The translations under genes and the position numbers were made by a program. A DNA stretch of 64,000 bases from Acetispira formosa (nom. nud.) (GTDB taxonomy: Bacteria > Desulfobacterota > Desulfarculia > Adiutricales > Adiutricaceae): contig CP026657.1 of assembly GCA_023525915.1 (NCBI GenBank), forward strand, positions 62,001 to 126,000, given 5' to 3'. Positions 32,540-40,899 of this stretch are shown here, in pieces (position 1 is the first letter of the stretch; each line of letters begins with the position of its first letter). The notes under the pieces are model-generated. The model made no database searches and had not been told where the DNA came from. It saw nothing but the letters and a program-made list of their open reading frames with translations.

Positions 32540-33329
32540 TCTGACACCGTTGCTGGACTCCGGCTGGGGTAGGGCCCACGCGGGCCCTACCCCAGACCCC
32601 ACCCGCGCCAGGGGGGCGGAGCCCCCTGGACCCCCAAGAGGTCATGGTCAGATTCAACTTTCTTTTTCCAGCATCGCCGCAACTCGCTTCGAGTACGAAG
32701 CTCAGACAAGCGGCGACGCTTCATACTGCCCGGCTTCTGGTGCTATAGGCAGTTTTACGTTGTGCTGTAACATTCCGCGATAGGCAGCTTCACGGGCTGA
32801 GTGGTAGTTCACGTATGTTCGGTTTAAATCAGCTTCCCCTTAAAGGCCCTTTCCAGTGCTGTTAGTTTGTCTCTCTGCCATCTATTGCATTATTATGGAG
32901 GTGTTCATTAGAAAAAAGACGGCAGAGTCTCAACGGATACAGCGCTGGAAAAAAATTTTGAGGGGAAGAAATATTCAGCCGAACATACGTGAAGCAGCAA
33001 TCATCCAATGAAGCCGCCTATAGTAAAATGTATCAGTTCAATGTGAAGTGGCCAACAGCGGTTAAAGCGGATGGTGTATGAAGCGTCGCCGCTTGTCTGA
33101 GCTTCGTACTCGAAGCGAGTTGCGGCGATGCGGGAAGGGGAATTTTGAATCTGACCCTGACCTCTTGGGGTTCCAAGGGGCTTGCCCCTTGGCGCGGGTG
33201 GGGTCTGGGGTAGGGCTCGCGTGAGCCCTCCCCCAGCCGGAGTCCAGAGGGTGGAACCCTTTGGTTGGCCTATCAGGCCAAGTCCTTTAATCACGCGGCC
33301 GTAGGCCGCTTTCCTTAACCAAAACCAAT

Positions 33330-35057
33330 TTAATTCTCGATAAAAGGTTTCAATTTGCGGCTGCGGCTGGGATGCCGCAACTTACGCAATGCTTTGGCCT
33401 CGATCTGACGAATACGCTCGCGCGTTACCTCAAAATCGCGTCCCACTTCTTCCAGGGTATGGTCGGCCTTTTCGCCTATGCCAAAACGCAAACGCAAAAC
33501 CTTTTCCTCCCTGGGCGTGAGGGTGGCCAGCACTTTGCGGGTCTGTTCGGCCAGATTGAGGCTGATAACCGCGTCAGCCGGACTGACGATGCGGCGATCC
33601 TCAATGAAGTCACCCAGATAGCTATCTTCATCCTCACCAATGGGCGTCTCCAGAGAAATGGGCTCCTTGGCGATTTTCAGAACCTTGCGGACCTTGTCCA
33701 AGGGCAATTCCATCTTGTCGGCGATTTCTTCCGGAGTGGGTTCACGCCCCAACTCCTGCACCAGATAGCGGGAGGTGCGGATAAGCTTGTTGATGGTTTC
33801 GATCATGTGCACCGGAATACGGATGGTCCGGGCCTGATCGGCAATGGCCCTGGTGATGGCCTGACGAATCCACCAGGTGGCGTAAGTGGAGAACTTGTAG
33901 CCACGCTGGTATTCGAATTTGTCCACCGCTTTCATCAGGCCGATGTTGCCTTCCTGAATCAGATCCAGGAACTGGAGACCGCGATTGGTGTATTTCTTGG
34001 CAATGGAAACCACTAAACGCAAGTTGGCCTCAATCAGCTCTTTTTTGGCGTCGCTGGCCAGACACTCGCCATCACAGACGGATTTGAGGATTTTTCCCAA
34101 ATCTTTGGCTCTCATCTTCAATTCTTCTTCAAGATTTTTGGCCCGCTGAACGTGCTCACTGACCTTCTGGCCGATCTCAGTCACTTGATCGGGCGTCAGT
34201 TTTACCAGTCGGCAAGCCTTGAGCTGGCCCTTGGGGTCTTTTTTCACGGCCTGACAGAATTTCTTCAGCTCCGCCAGGTTAGCCACCTTGAAATGCGAGA
34301 GAGCCGATTCCACCACCTTGTTGCAGGTGGTGAATTCATGGTTCCAGGCTTTCAGGCGGGCAACCATAGCGTCATAGTGATTCTGATCAAGGCGCAGACT
34401 GCGAAACATTTCGGCGATTTCCAGCTTGCGGCGGATCAGGTCGGCCTGCATCTTGGCCTGCTTGGCCTTGTCGGCGGTCTTCTTTTCCACCGCCACCTTG
34501 CGGTGCTGGCGTGTGTAGTTCTGGGCCTTGCGTTCAATTTCCTTGATCATGGAAATGATCTGGTCGCGGCGCTGGGGCGATTCAACATAATTGTCGTCCT
34601 CCTCGTCAGCGTCCTTGACCACTTCCTTGACCCGGATTTCGTCCAGCTCCAGCTTTTTGCGCAGATTGCTGATTTCCTCAAAACCCACCGATGTTTCCAG
34701 TATGGCCGTGATGACCAGCTGTTCTCCGCGCTCAATGCGTTTGGCTATTTCCACCTCGCCTTCGCGAGTCAGAAGGGCAACCTGCCCCATTTCGCGCAGA
34801 TACATTTTCACCGGATCGGTGACGCGGGTATCGGCTTCCGCTTCAAAGTTAATGTCGGGCTCGCGGTCGTCGGGGCCCTTGAGATCCTCAAATTTTTTGG
34901 CGCCCTTGACCAGTTCAACGTCCTCAACACTGGGGATGTCGATTTCATCGAAAAAAGCCATAACGTCTTCGATATTGTCGTTGTCATCCAGTGAGGAGAT
35001 CGAACCGGCCAGATCGTCGTAATTGAGGCTGTCCTTATCTTTTCCCATGAAAATCAC
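33330..35057 (-). CDS. rpoD: RNA polymerase sigma factor RpoD (sigma70)
   Basis: 575 residues. The N-terminal acidic region 1.1 is short. Region 1.2 is [21 protein letters not shown], and a non-conserved region rich in Lys and Glu follows. Regions 2.1-2.4 include [20 protein letters not shown] and [20 protein letters not shown]. Region 3 is [20 protein letters not shown], and region 4.2 is [20 protein letters not shown]. It directs housekeeping transcription. It follows dnaG on the same strand, the usual macromolecular-synthesis order. The long palindromic repeat starts right behind its stop. Confidence 0.97.
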   Translation of the reverse strand: MIFMGKDKDSLNYDDLAGSISSLDDNDNIEDVMAFFDEIDIPSVEDVELVKGAKKFEDLKGPDDREPDINFEAEADTRVTDPVKMYLREMGQVALLTREGEVEIAKRIERGEQLVITAILETSVGFEEISNLRKKLELDEIRVKEVVKDADEEDDNYVESPQRRDQIISMIKEIERKAQNYTRQHRKVAVEKKTADKAKQAKMQADLIRRKLEIAEMFRSLRLDQNHYDAMVARLKAWNHEFTTCNKVVESALSHFKVANLAELKKFCQAVKKDPKGQLKACRLVKLTPDQVTEIGQKVSEHVQRAKNLEEELKMRAKDLGKILKSVCDGECLASDAKKELIEANLRLVVSIAKKYTNRGLQFLDLIQEGNIGLMKAVDKFEYQRGYKFSTYATWWIRQAITRAIADQARTIRIPVHMIETINKLIRTSRYLVQELGREPTPEEIADKMELPLDKVRKVLKIAKEPISLETPIGEDEDSYLGDFIEDRRIVSPADAVISLNLAEQTRKVLATLTPREEKVLRLRFGIGEKADHTLEEVGRDFEVTRERIRQIEAKALRKLRHPSRSRKLKPFIEN

Positions 35058-35237
35058 ACTCTCTTCTTAAGGCGGCACGATGCCTTAGAGTTCGTGAAAA
35101 AAGGAAGTGCCTTGAGCCAAAACCGTCGATATTCCTCGTGGTATTTAAAGGCATTTCAGGCACTTGCTGGTTATTTAAATTTTTCTCGCTCATCTTTGTG
35201 AAGCTATACCTCACGAAAGTAAGTATTTTAGCATATA

Positions 35238-37001
35238 TCATTTCAATTGTAAAGCATTTTTCTCTGTCAAGAGCTTTCTCAAATTCTCGCCGTCACCGGC
35301 CGCTTCCGCCCTGGCAATGGCCTCGGAGAGAGCGGCCTGCCGCTTCTTTCGCCAGACCGCAATCAGCCGGTCCATATAGGCCCTGGCCATGATCATCGAC
35401 TCTTCCCCGGTTGAACTCCGCTCCGACAGCGCCGCCTCTGACACCAGGGCGGCCAGTTCGTCGGACTCGTCACAGACGATGTTTTCCGGCCCCACCGGGA
35501 GACCCGCCTCATGCCGGTCCTTGAGGCGGCTGAACAATTGTCGGCTTTCATCATCCGGCCAGTAAGCGGCCATTTCGGCCGTCACCTCACCAATGGTTTC
35601 CGGGTGGATGAGCATGAATTTCAGCAAGGCTCCGGCGATTTCATCGAAAGCCGGGCCCTTTTTCCGGCGCTCCGGCTGGTGGCTGAGCACCCGCCCTGGC
35701 CCCCCCTGTTTTTTGGCGAAGCCGCCCAGAGCCGCCTCATCCAGCTCCAGCATTCTGGCCAGCCGTCTTCTGAGAAGCTGGCTTTTGGCTGAATCAGGCA
35801 CCTGAGCAATGATTTCTTTGGCCTCTCTGGCCATGCGGGCCTGTCCGGCCATGGTGTCAGGATAGGACTTTTTCATCCTGGCCACCTGGAAATCAACAAT
35901 ATCCATAGCCTGAGAGGCCGCTTCATAAAGGGCCTCTGTTCCGAATTCGCGCATGAAGGTGTCCGGGTCATGGCCCGGCGGCAGACGCAGCACCCGGCCG
36001 TCCAGCTCGGCGTTCAGAAGGAGTGGCAGGGCGCGGGCCGCCGCCCTCTGCCCGGCTTCATCAGAATCGAACAGCAGCATCACTTCTCGCACATGGCCTT
36101 TCAACAGGTTCAGGTGGCCGGGAGTGAGGGCTGTCCCCAGAGTGGCGGTCACCTCATTGATGCCGCCGGCCACCATGGCGATAAGATCGAAATAACCCTC
36201 CACCATAAAAACCATGCCCGCGGCCCGGAGGTAAGGCCTGGCCCGGTTGTAGCCATAGAGCAGACGGCTTTTTTTATAAACCGCCGTTTCCGGCGAGTTG
36301 AGGTATTTGGGCTGATTGTCGTCAGCCGTCATCAGACGGCCGCCGAAGCCGACAGTGCGGTTTTCCGCGTCAATAATGGGAATCATCAGCCGGTCACGGA
36401 AGGTGTCGTAATGGCCGTCCTGGCGGCCCTCTTTGATCAAACCTGCTTCCAGCATCACCTTTTCCCCAAAACCCTTCGCTTTGAGGTAGCGGGTCAGTCC
36501 GTCCCAGCCGCCAGGGGACAGACCCAGACGAAATTCCCTGGCCACCGATGATTCCAAGCCGCGATCGGCCAGATAGCGGCGGGCAATGGCTCCATTGTCG
36601 GACCAAAGGTTTTTTTCATAAACATCTCGGGCTGTTTTCAGCACCTCATAAATGGCGGCCCGGTTCTCGCCTGAGGTCTGTTGCCTGGGGGCGCTGCCGG
36701 CCGCGGGCCGGGGCAGTTCCACGCCGTAGCGGCGGGCCAGTTCTTCGACCGCTTCGGGAAAGCTGTGTCCGGCGATCATCATCAGAAAGCGGATGGGGCC
36801 GCCGCCGACTCCGCAGCCGAAACAGTGGAACATACGCCGGTGGGGCGTGACAACGAAGGAGGGGGTTTTTTCGCTGTGAAAGGGGCACAGGCCCTTATAA
36901 ATGTTGCCTGCCCGCTTGAGGCTGACATAATTTGAAATGAGCTCCACCAGGTCGACGGCTTCATTTACTTCTTCAATTTTTTCATCAGTAAAATAGGCCA
37001 C
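35238..37001 (-). CDS. dnaG: DNA primase DnaG
   Basis: 587 residues. The CHC2 zinc finger is CPFHSEKTPSFVV ... CFGCGVGG (residues about 38-65). The primase core has the Toprim motifs VEGYFDLIAM and LLFDSDEAGQRAA (Glu and paired Asp metal ligands). The C-terminal helicase-binding region is helical and ends in EAAGDGENLRKLL. It lays down RNA primers at the replication fork. rpoD lies 180 bases downstream on the same strand. Confidence 0.97.
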   Translation of the reverse strand: MAYFTDEKIEEVNEAVDLVELISNYVSLKRAGNIYKGLCPFHSEKTPSFVVTPHRRMFHCFGCGVGGGPIRFLMMIAGHSFPEAVEELARRYGVELPRPAAGSAPRQQTSGENRAAIYEVLKTARDVYEKNLWSDNGAIARRYLADRGLESSVAREFRLGLSPGGWDGLTRYLKAKGFGEKVMLEAGLIKEGRQDGHYDTFRDRLMIPIIDAENRTVGFGGRLMTADDNQPKYLNSPETAVYKKSRLLYGYNRARPYLRAAGMVFMVEGYFDLIAMVAGGINEVTATLGTALTPGHLNLLKGHVREVMLLFDSDEAGQRAAARALPLLLNAELDGRVLRLPPGHDPDTFMREFGTEALYEAASQAMDIVDFQVARMKKSYPDTMAGQARMAREAKEIIAQVPDSAKSQLLRRRLARMLELDEAALGGFAKKQGGPGRVLSHQPERRKKGPAFDEIAGALLKFMLIHPETIGEVTAEMAAYWPDDESRQLFSRLKDRHEAGLPVGPENIVCDESDELAALVSEAALSERSSTGEESMIMARAYMDRLIAVWRKKRQAALSEAIARAEAAGDGENLRKLLTEKNALQLK

Positions 37002-37111
37002 GATGTTTTCCTATGGTAACGCGCGTCTGATAAAAACCGGCGGCACTCCAGGAAGTGTCGCCGACAGGGAATGTGCTGGGCTGATTTGGCCGCTCCGGGC
37101 TGGCGGCTGGT

Positions 37112-37870
37112 TTACAGGAGGTTGCGGTTCCGGTTGCGCTGCTCTTCCAGCATATAGAAGTTTATGGCTTTCTGCAAGGCTCTGGTGGCGTTCAAATCCA
37201 GATCGAGGAATTTCAGGCCGACTTTGGCGATGTGTTCACCGTCATTAACTGTAACCCGCACCACTTCGGCTTCGCCGTTGATGGTCGTCTGCTGGCCCGA
37301 TGACGAGGGCAGGGGAAAGAAGAGCGTGAACCATAGCCTCATGCCCACCTTGGCCTGGGGCGGGGTGGGAATGGCGATGAGGACGCCGCCGGCTGAAAAA
37401 TCCAAAAGACTGACCCGGCCGAAAGAGGGGTGGGTTTGAATGGTTATTTTTTTGTCCGTCCCGATGCTGAGGCGGTAATCCATCCGCGCGTTCGTTTCAG
37501 TCAGTCCCCCGACTGTGGGGCGGCTCAGGGCCAGGGCCTGCATGGATTCGCTGTCGGGGTCGTCCTGATGAAGGCGGTATTTGGGCATGAAGTCGAGTAT
37601 CTGACAGCGCCAGCCCCAGCGGGTTACTTCAGAGGTGACCATATCGCGGCTGACAAAGGTGGCCTCAAGGGAACGGCCGACCATGGATTTCAATATCGGC
37701 GGGTCAGACTGGGTGATGATGATCTTATTGTCGGTTATGTCCAGCACCATGGCGTTGCGGACATCTATGAAATCATTTATCAGATCGACGTCAAAGATCA
37801 GGTCCAGCCTGGTTTGAAGTCTCAATACTTTATCTATAGAGACATTGCTTTTTTTTGTTACTGTTGCCAT
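37112..37870 (-). CDS. PilZ-domain protein (c-di-GMP effector)
   Basis: 252 residues. The N-terminal part (to about 130) resembles a YcgR-like flagellar brake N-domain. The PilZ domain at about 130-240 has the Arg-containing start ARMDYRL, LLDFSAGGVLIAIP (the D-x-S-x-x-G motif) and VGLKFLDLD. Binding of c-di-GMP is expected though the usual RxxxR is reduced to one Arg pair. A flagellar gene lies close by, so control of motility is plausible. Confidence 0.75.
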   Translation of the reverse strand: MATVTKKSNVSIDKVLRLQTRLDLIFDVDLINDFIDVRNAMVLDITDNKIIITQSDPPILKSMVGRSLEATFVSRDMVTSEVTRWGWRCQILDFMPKYRLHQDDPDSESMQALALSRPTVGGLTETNARMDYRLSIGTDKKITIQTHPSFGRVSLLDFSAGGVLIAIPTPPQAKVGMRLWFTLFFPLPSSSGQQTTINGEAEVVRVTVNDGEHIAKVGLKFLDLDLNATRALQKAINFYMLEEQRNRNRNLL

Positions 37871-38065
37871 TGACCAATCCCGCGGATATTACATGGTTAT
37901 AAAACATACTCGTAGCTCCGAGCTAGTATAGTTGATTTTGTGTTTTATCGCAAGGTGATTGTAGTTATTGGATTTTCAGACAAATAAAGGACATTTGCCG
38001 CCGTTGGGGCCGGACACGAAGATTATGGCATACGCTGGCGGTTTAAGGGGAGCGGAAAACGGACC

Positions 38066-38458
38066 TCAGGCGATCATGTTGATGACAGTGCCAAGCATGG
38101 AATCAGCTGTCTGTATGGTTTTGGCATTAGCTTTATAGGTGCGGGAATCAATGGTCAGGTTAACCATTTCGCGGGCCACATCAGTGTTTGAGGTTTCCAC
38201 ATAGCCTTCGGGCACGGCCGGATTTTGATTTTCCGGGGGTGGAAGCCCAGGACCGTGCGGAATAATGGATCCCATGGTATTCATTTTCTGGGGGCCGTTA
38301 GCCGCCGTTCCGGCCTGATTGGGCAGTTCCTCATAAGTAACCCGCCCAGCTTTGAACCCATTGGTCTGGACATTGGCCAGATTATGAGCCGTGCTATGGA
38401 CACCGACGCTGAAAGCGTTCATTGCCGTTGTGGGTGGGTACATTGAACTGATGGTCAT
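38066..38458 (-). CDS. Flagellar basal-body rod-like protein
   Basis: 130 residues with the flagellar rod/hook N-terminal motif (AHNLANVQTNGFKAGRVTYE) and the rod C-terminal motif (NTDVAREMVNLTIDSRTYKA and ADSMLGTVINMI). It is much shorter than FlgG and lies alone, away from a flagellar operon. Similar short proteins are seen in related anaerobes. FlgB/FlgC-type rod protein is the nearest description. Confidence 0.75.
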   Translation of the reverse strand: MTISSMYPPTTAMNAFSVGVHSTAHNLANVQTNGFKAGRVTYEELPNQAGTAANGPQKMNTMGSIIPHGPGLPPPENQNPAVPEGYVETSNTDVAREMVNLTIDSRTYKANAKTIQTADSMLGTVINMIA

Positions 38459-38571
38459 GGCGATCCTTTCTCTAGATTATACCTTGATTATATAGTAAGG
38501 CACAGGACCATCTGTTGTCAAGTGTGTTGCATGGAAGTGGGGAATGTGTGTATAAAGAGTTTGGAAAGCGG

Positions 38572-39393
38572 CCTATGGCCGCGCGATTAAAGGACTTGGC
38601 CTAATAGGCCAACCAAAGGGTTCCACCCTCTGGACACCGGCTGGGGGAGGGCCCACGCGGGCCCTACCCCAGACCCCACCCGCGCCAGGGGGGCGGAGCC
38701 CCCTGGACCCCCAAGAGGTCAGGGTCAGTTTTAACTTTCTTCTTCCCGCATCGCCGCAACTCGCTTCGCAAGCTCAGCTCAGACAAGCGGCGACGCTTCT
38801 TACTGCTTCGGCTTCTGGTGCTATAGGCAGTTTTTCGTTGTGATGTGACATTCCGCGATAGGCAGCTTCATAGGCTGAGTGGTAGTTCACGTATGTTCGG
38901 TTTAAATCAGCCACCCCTTAAAGGCCCTTTCCAGTGCTGTTAGTCCGTCTCTCTGCCACCTATTGCTTTTCAATGAGTTGCTCATTAGAAAAAAAACGGT
39001 CAAGTCTCACCATTACAGCACTGGAAAAACTATTGGAGGGGAAAAAGTAATCAGCCGAACATACGTAAAGCAGCAATCATTCAATGAAGTTGCCTATAGC
39101 AAAATGTAACAGCCCAATGTGATGTGGCCGAGAGCGGTTAAAGCGGAAGGTGTATGAAGCGTCGCCGCTTGTCTGAGCTTCGTACCCGAAGCGAGTTGCG
39201 GCGATGCGGGAAGGGGAAAGTTGAATCTGACCCTGACTTCTTGGGGGTCCAGGGGGCTCCGCCCCCCTGGCGCGGGTGGGGTCTGGGGCAGGGCCCGCGT
39301 GGGCCCTCCCCCAGCCGGAGTCCAGAGGGCGGAGCCCTTTGGTTGGCCTTTCAGGCCAAGTCCTTTAAATTTCGCGGCCGAAGGCCGCACTCC
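38572..39393. repeat. Long palindromic repeat, copy 2, intact (822 bp)
   Basis: Two arms of about 380 bases, reverse complements with scattered differences, around a short centre. Outer ends carry GGAAAGCGGCC and GGCCGCACTCC. Internal landmarks shared with copy 1 include CGCCGCAACTCGCTTCG, GCGGCGACGCTTC and ACGTATGTTCGG. The right end touches the stop codon of the cupin gene. It contains two sites for the IS110 guides: core CT at 38630-38631 (one guide mismatch) and at 39324-39325 on the minus strand (perfect left guide match). Confidence 0.85.
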
Positions 39394-39954
39394 TTACTTG
39401 CCAGGCAGAACAAATTCAGAGATAAGTCCGCTTATGGATGGCCAGGCTTTCTTCAATTCCGTACCGGAAGCCAACTCAAAATCAGCGAAATCGAAACCAG
39501 GCGCCACCGTGCAACCCACCAGACTGTAAATCGCGCCCGGCGCTGGCGTGGCGCCAAACCAAACTCCGGCCGGCACTGTGTATTGCAAGTGCTGTCCGGC
39601 CAGGATATCCTGCCCCAGGATGATTTCGGAAGGATCGCCCGAAGGGCCGATCATAACCAGCCGCAGGGGATCGCCCAGATAAAAATGCCAGGTCTCATCC
39701 TGACGAATCCGGTGGAGATGCGATTTCTGACCGCCCTCCAACAGGAAATAAATGGCCGTCGAATAACTGCGGTCACCACTGAAGCCGTCCGGCAGTGCCC
39801 GTGCCGGGATGAGCCCGTTTGCACGGTAGGACTCGACGAAACTGCCGCCTTCCGGGTGCGGAATCATATTGAGCTGCCTGATGATATTGGCGGGCATGCT
39901 GAGCTTGGCGGCCATATCGGCCGCTTTGGGAATGATTGCGCCCATATGGGTCAC
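39394..39954 (-). CDS. Cupin-fold protein, DUF985 family
   Basis: 186 residues. The N-terminal helix includes NIIRQLNMIPHPEGGSFVES. The cupin core shows STAIYFLLEGGQKSHLHRI and DETWHFYLGDPL, with two His that could bind metal, and AGVWFGATPAPG. Function in the cell is unknown. It starts only a few bases from the EamA gene end, so the two are probably one transcript. Confidence 0.85.
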   Translation of the reverse strand: MTHMGAIIPKAADMAAKLSMPANIIRQLNMIPHPEGGSFVESYRANGLIPARALPDGFSGDRSYSTAIYFLLEGGQKSHLHRIRQDETWHFYLGDPLRLVMIGPSGDPSEIILGQDILAGQHLQYTVPAGVWFGATPAPGAIYSLVGCTVAPGFDFADFELASGTELKKAWPSISGLISEFVLPGK

Positions 39955-39955
39955 C

Positions 39956-40819
39956 TCATGGTTCGGGATTGTTCAGGCCGGGGGTTGGCCGCAGTGTTTT
40001 CAAAACGCTCCAGCCGGTGACGGACAAAAGCACTATGGCCCCGCCCGCCAGCGCCCAGTTTCCCGGACGCTCACCAATGGCCAGAAAAACCCAGATGGGA
40101 TTTAATATCGGTTCCAGTGTAGTTATAAGCACCAGTTCCAGGGAGGTCACGCCCCGGCTGGCCAGGGTGTATAGATAGAATGAAACCCCATATTGCACCA
40201 CACCCAGTAAAAGCAAAAGAGCTATGTCTTTCGGCCCCGGCCAGGGGGGCTGCCAGAAATACAGCCCGGCCAGAAAAACTATGATATTGCCGTAGATCAC
40301 GATGGTGAAGGGGGGGCCGTCTTCATTGTTGTAGCGCACGGCAATGGCCATACCGGCGAAGAACACGCTGCTGCATATGGCAATGACGATACCCCAGAAA
40401 CCTTCGGCAGAAATTGAATCCAAAAAAAACAGGGCCATGCCGCAAAGGGTTATGCCGATGAAAATCCAGTCCAGGCCGCGGGTCCGCTCTTTAAGGATGA
40501 AGGGCGCGGCAATAGCCACCCAGATGGGGGCCGTGTATTGCAGAAGGATGGCGTTGGCCGCCGTGGTCAGCTTGGTGGCCGAGACAAAGGCAACTGAAAC
40601 CATGGCCATGATAATGGCCCCAATCAGCTGGCTTGGGGCCGGTTTCCTGAAGATTTTGTGATTCCGGGCCAAAAAGGCGATGGTAAAACCGGCTATCAGC
40701 GAGCGGGCCGAGGCTATGCCAAGGGGGTTCCAGTTAATACTTTTGATAATCACACCACTGATGCTCCATAAAAGAGCCGTGACCACCAGCAACAAAAGGC
40801 ATTTAGTTCTAAAATTCAT
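39956..40819 (-). CDS. EamA/DMT-family exporter
   Basis: 287 residues with ten hydrophobic segments in two EamA repeats. The second repeat includes LLLLGVVQYGVSFYLYTLAS and the first ends with AAPFILKERTRGLDW. The family exports metabolites such as amino acids; the substrate is unknown. The cupin gene follows directly. Confidence 0.85.
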   Translation of the reverse strand: MNFRTKCLLLLVVTALLWSISGVIIKSINWNPLGIASARSLIAGFTIAFLARNHKIFRKPAPSQLIGAIIMAMVSVAFVSATKLTTAANAILLQYTAPIWVAIAAPFILKERTRGLDWIFIGITLCGMALFFLDSISAEGFWGIVIAICSSVFFAGMAIAVRYNNEDGPPFTIVIYGNIIVFLAGLYFWQPPWPGPKDIALLLLLGVVQYGVSFYLYTLASRGVTSLELVLITTLEPILNPIWVFLAIGERPGNWALAGGAIVLLSVTGWSVLKTLRPTPGLNNPEP

Positions 40820-40899
40820 GTCGCGCCAAAATCCGGCTCTTCAGTCCGTGATGATTTATCATTTATACAGGCCGCCGGAACCGGACGGCTCTGGCGGGT

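Larger units (their letters stand above)
31256..32554 (+). mobile_element. IS110-family insertion sequence, about 1.3 kb
   Basis: Comparison with the uninterrupted repeat at 38572 gives the ends. The left flank stops at CCCT-CT and the right flank resumes at CT-GGACTCC, so a CT dinucleotide (31254-31255 and 32553-32554) is the shared core. There are no inverted ends and no longer target duplication, as expected for IS110 elements, which recombine at a 2-base core. The 290-base left end carries the bridge RNA; the right end has only 39 non-coding bases. Confidence 0.9.
31185..33317. repeat. Long palindromic repeat, copy 1, split by IS110-family insertion
   Basis: Left arm pieces 31185-31255 and 32553 to about 32880; right arm about 32930-33317. 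Without the insertion the element is about 834 bp and nearly palindromic, with a centre of roughly 50 bases. Its outer ends read AAGGAAAGCGGCC and GGCCGCTTTCCTT. It starts just after the CI-gene terminator and ends 12 bases before the rpoD stop codon. It shares its sequence with 38572-39393. No convincing gene lies inside. Confidence 0.85.

Noticed and set aside
33001..33294. Frames inside the palindromic repeats (also 39094-39390 and 39154-40020)
   Set aside because: They read GC-rich repeat arms in several frames with Pro/Gly/Ala-rich products that change between copies; not genes.
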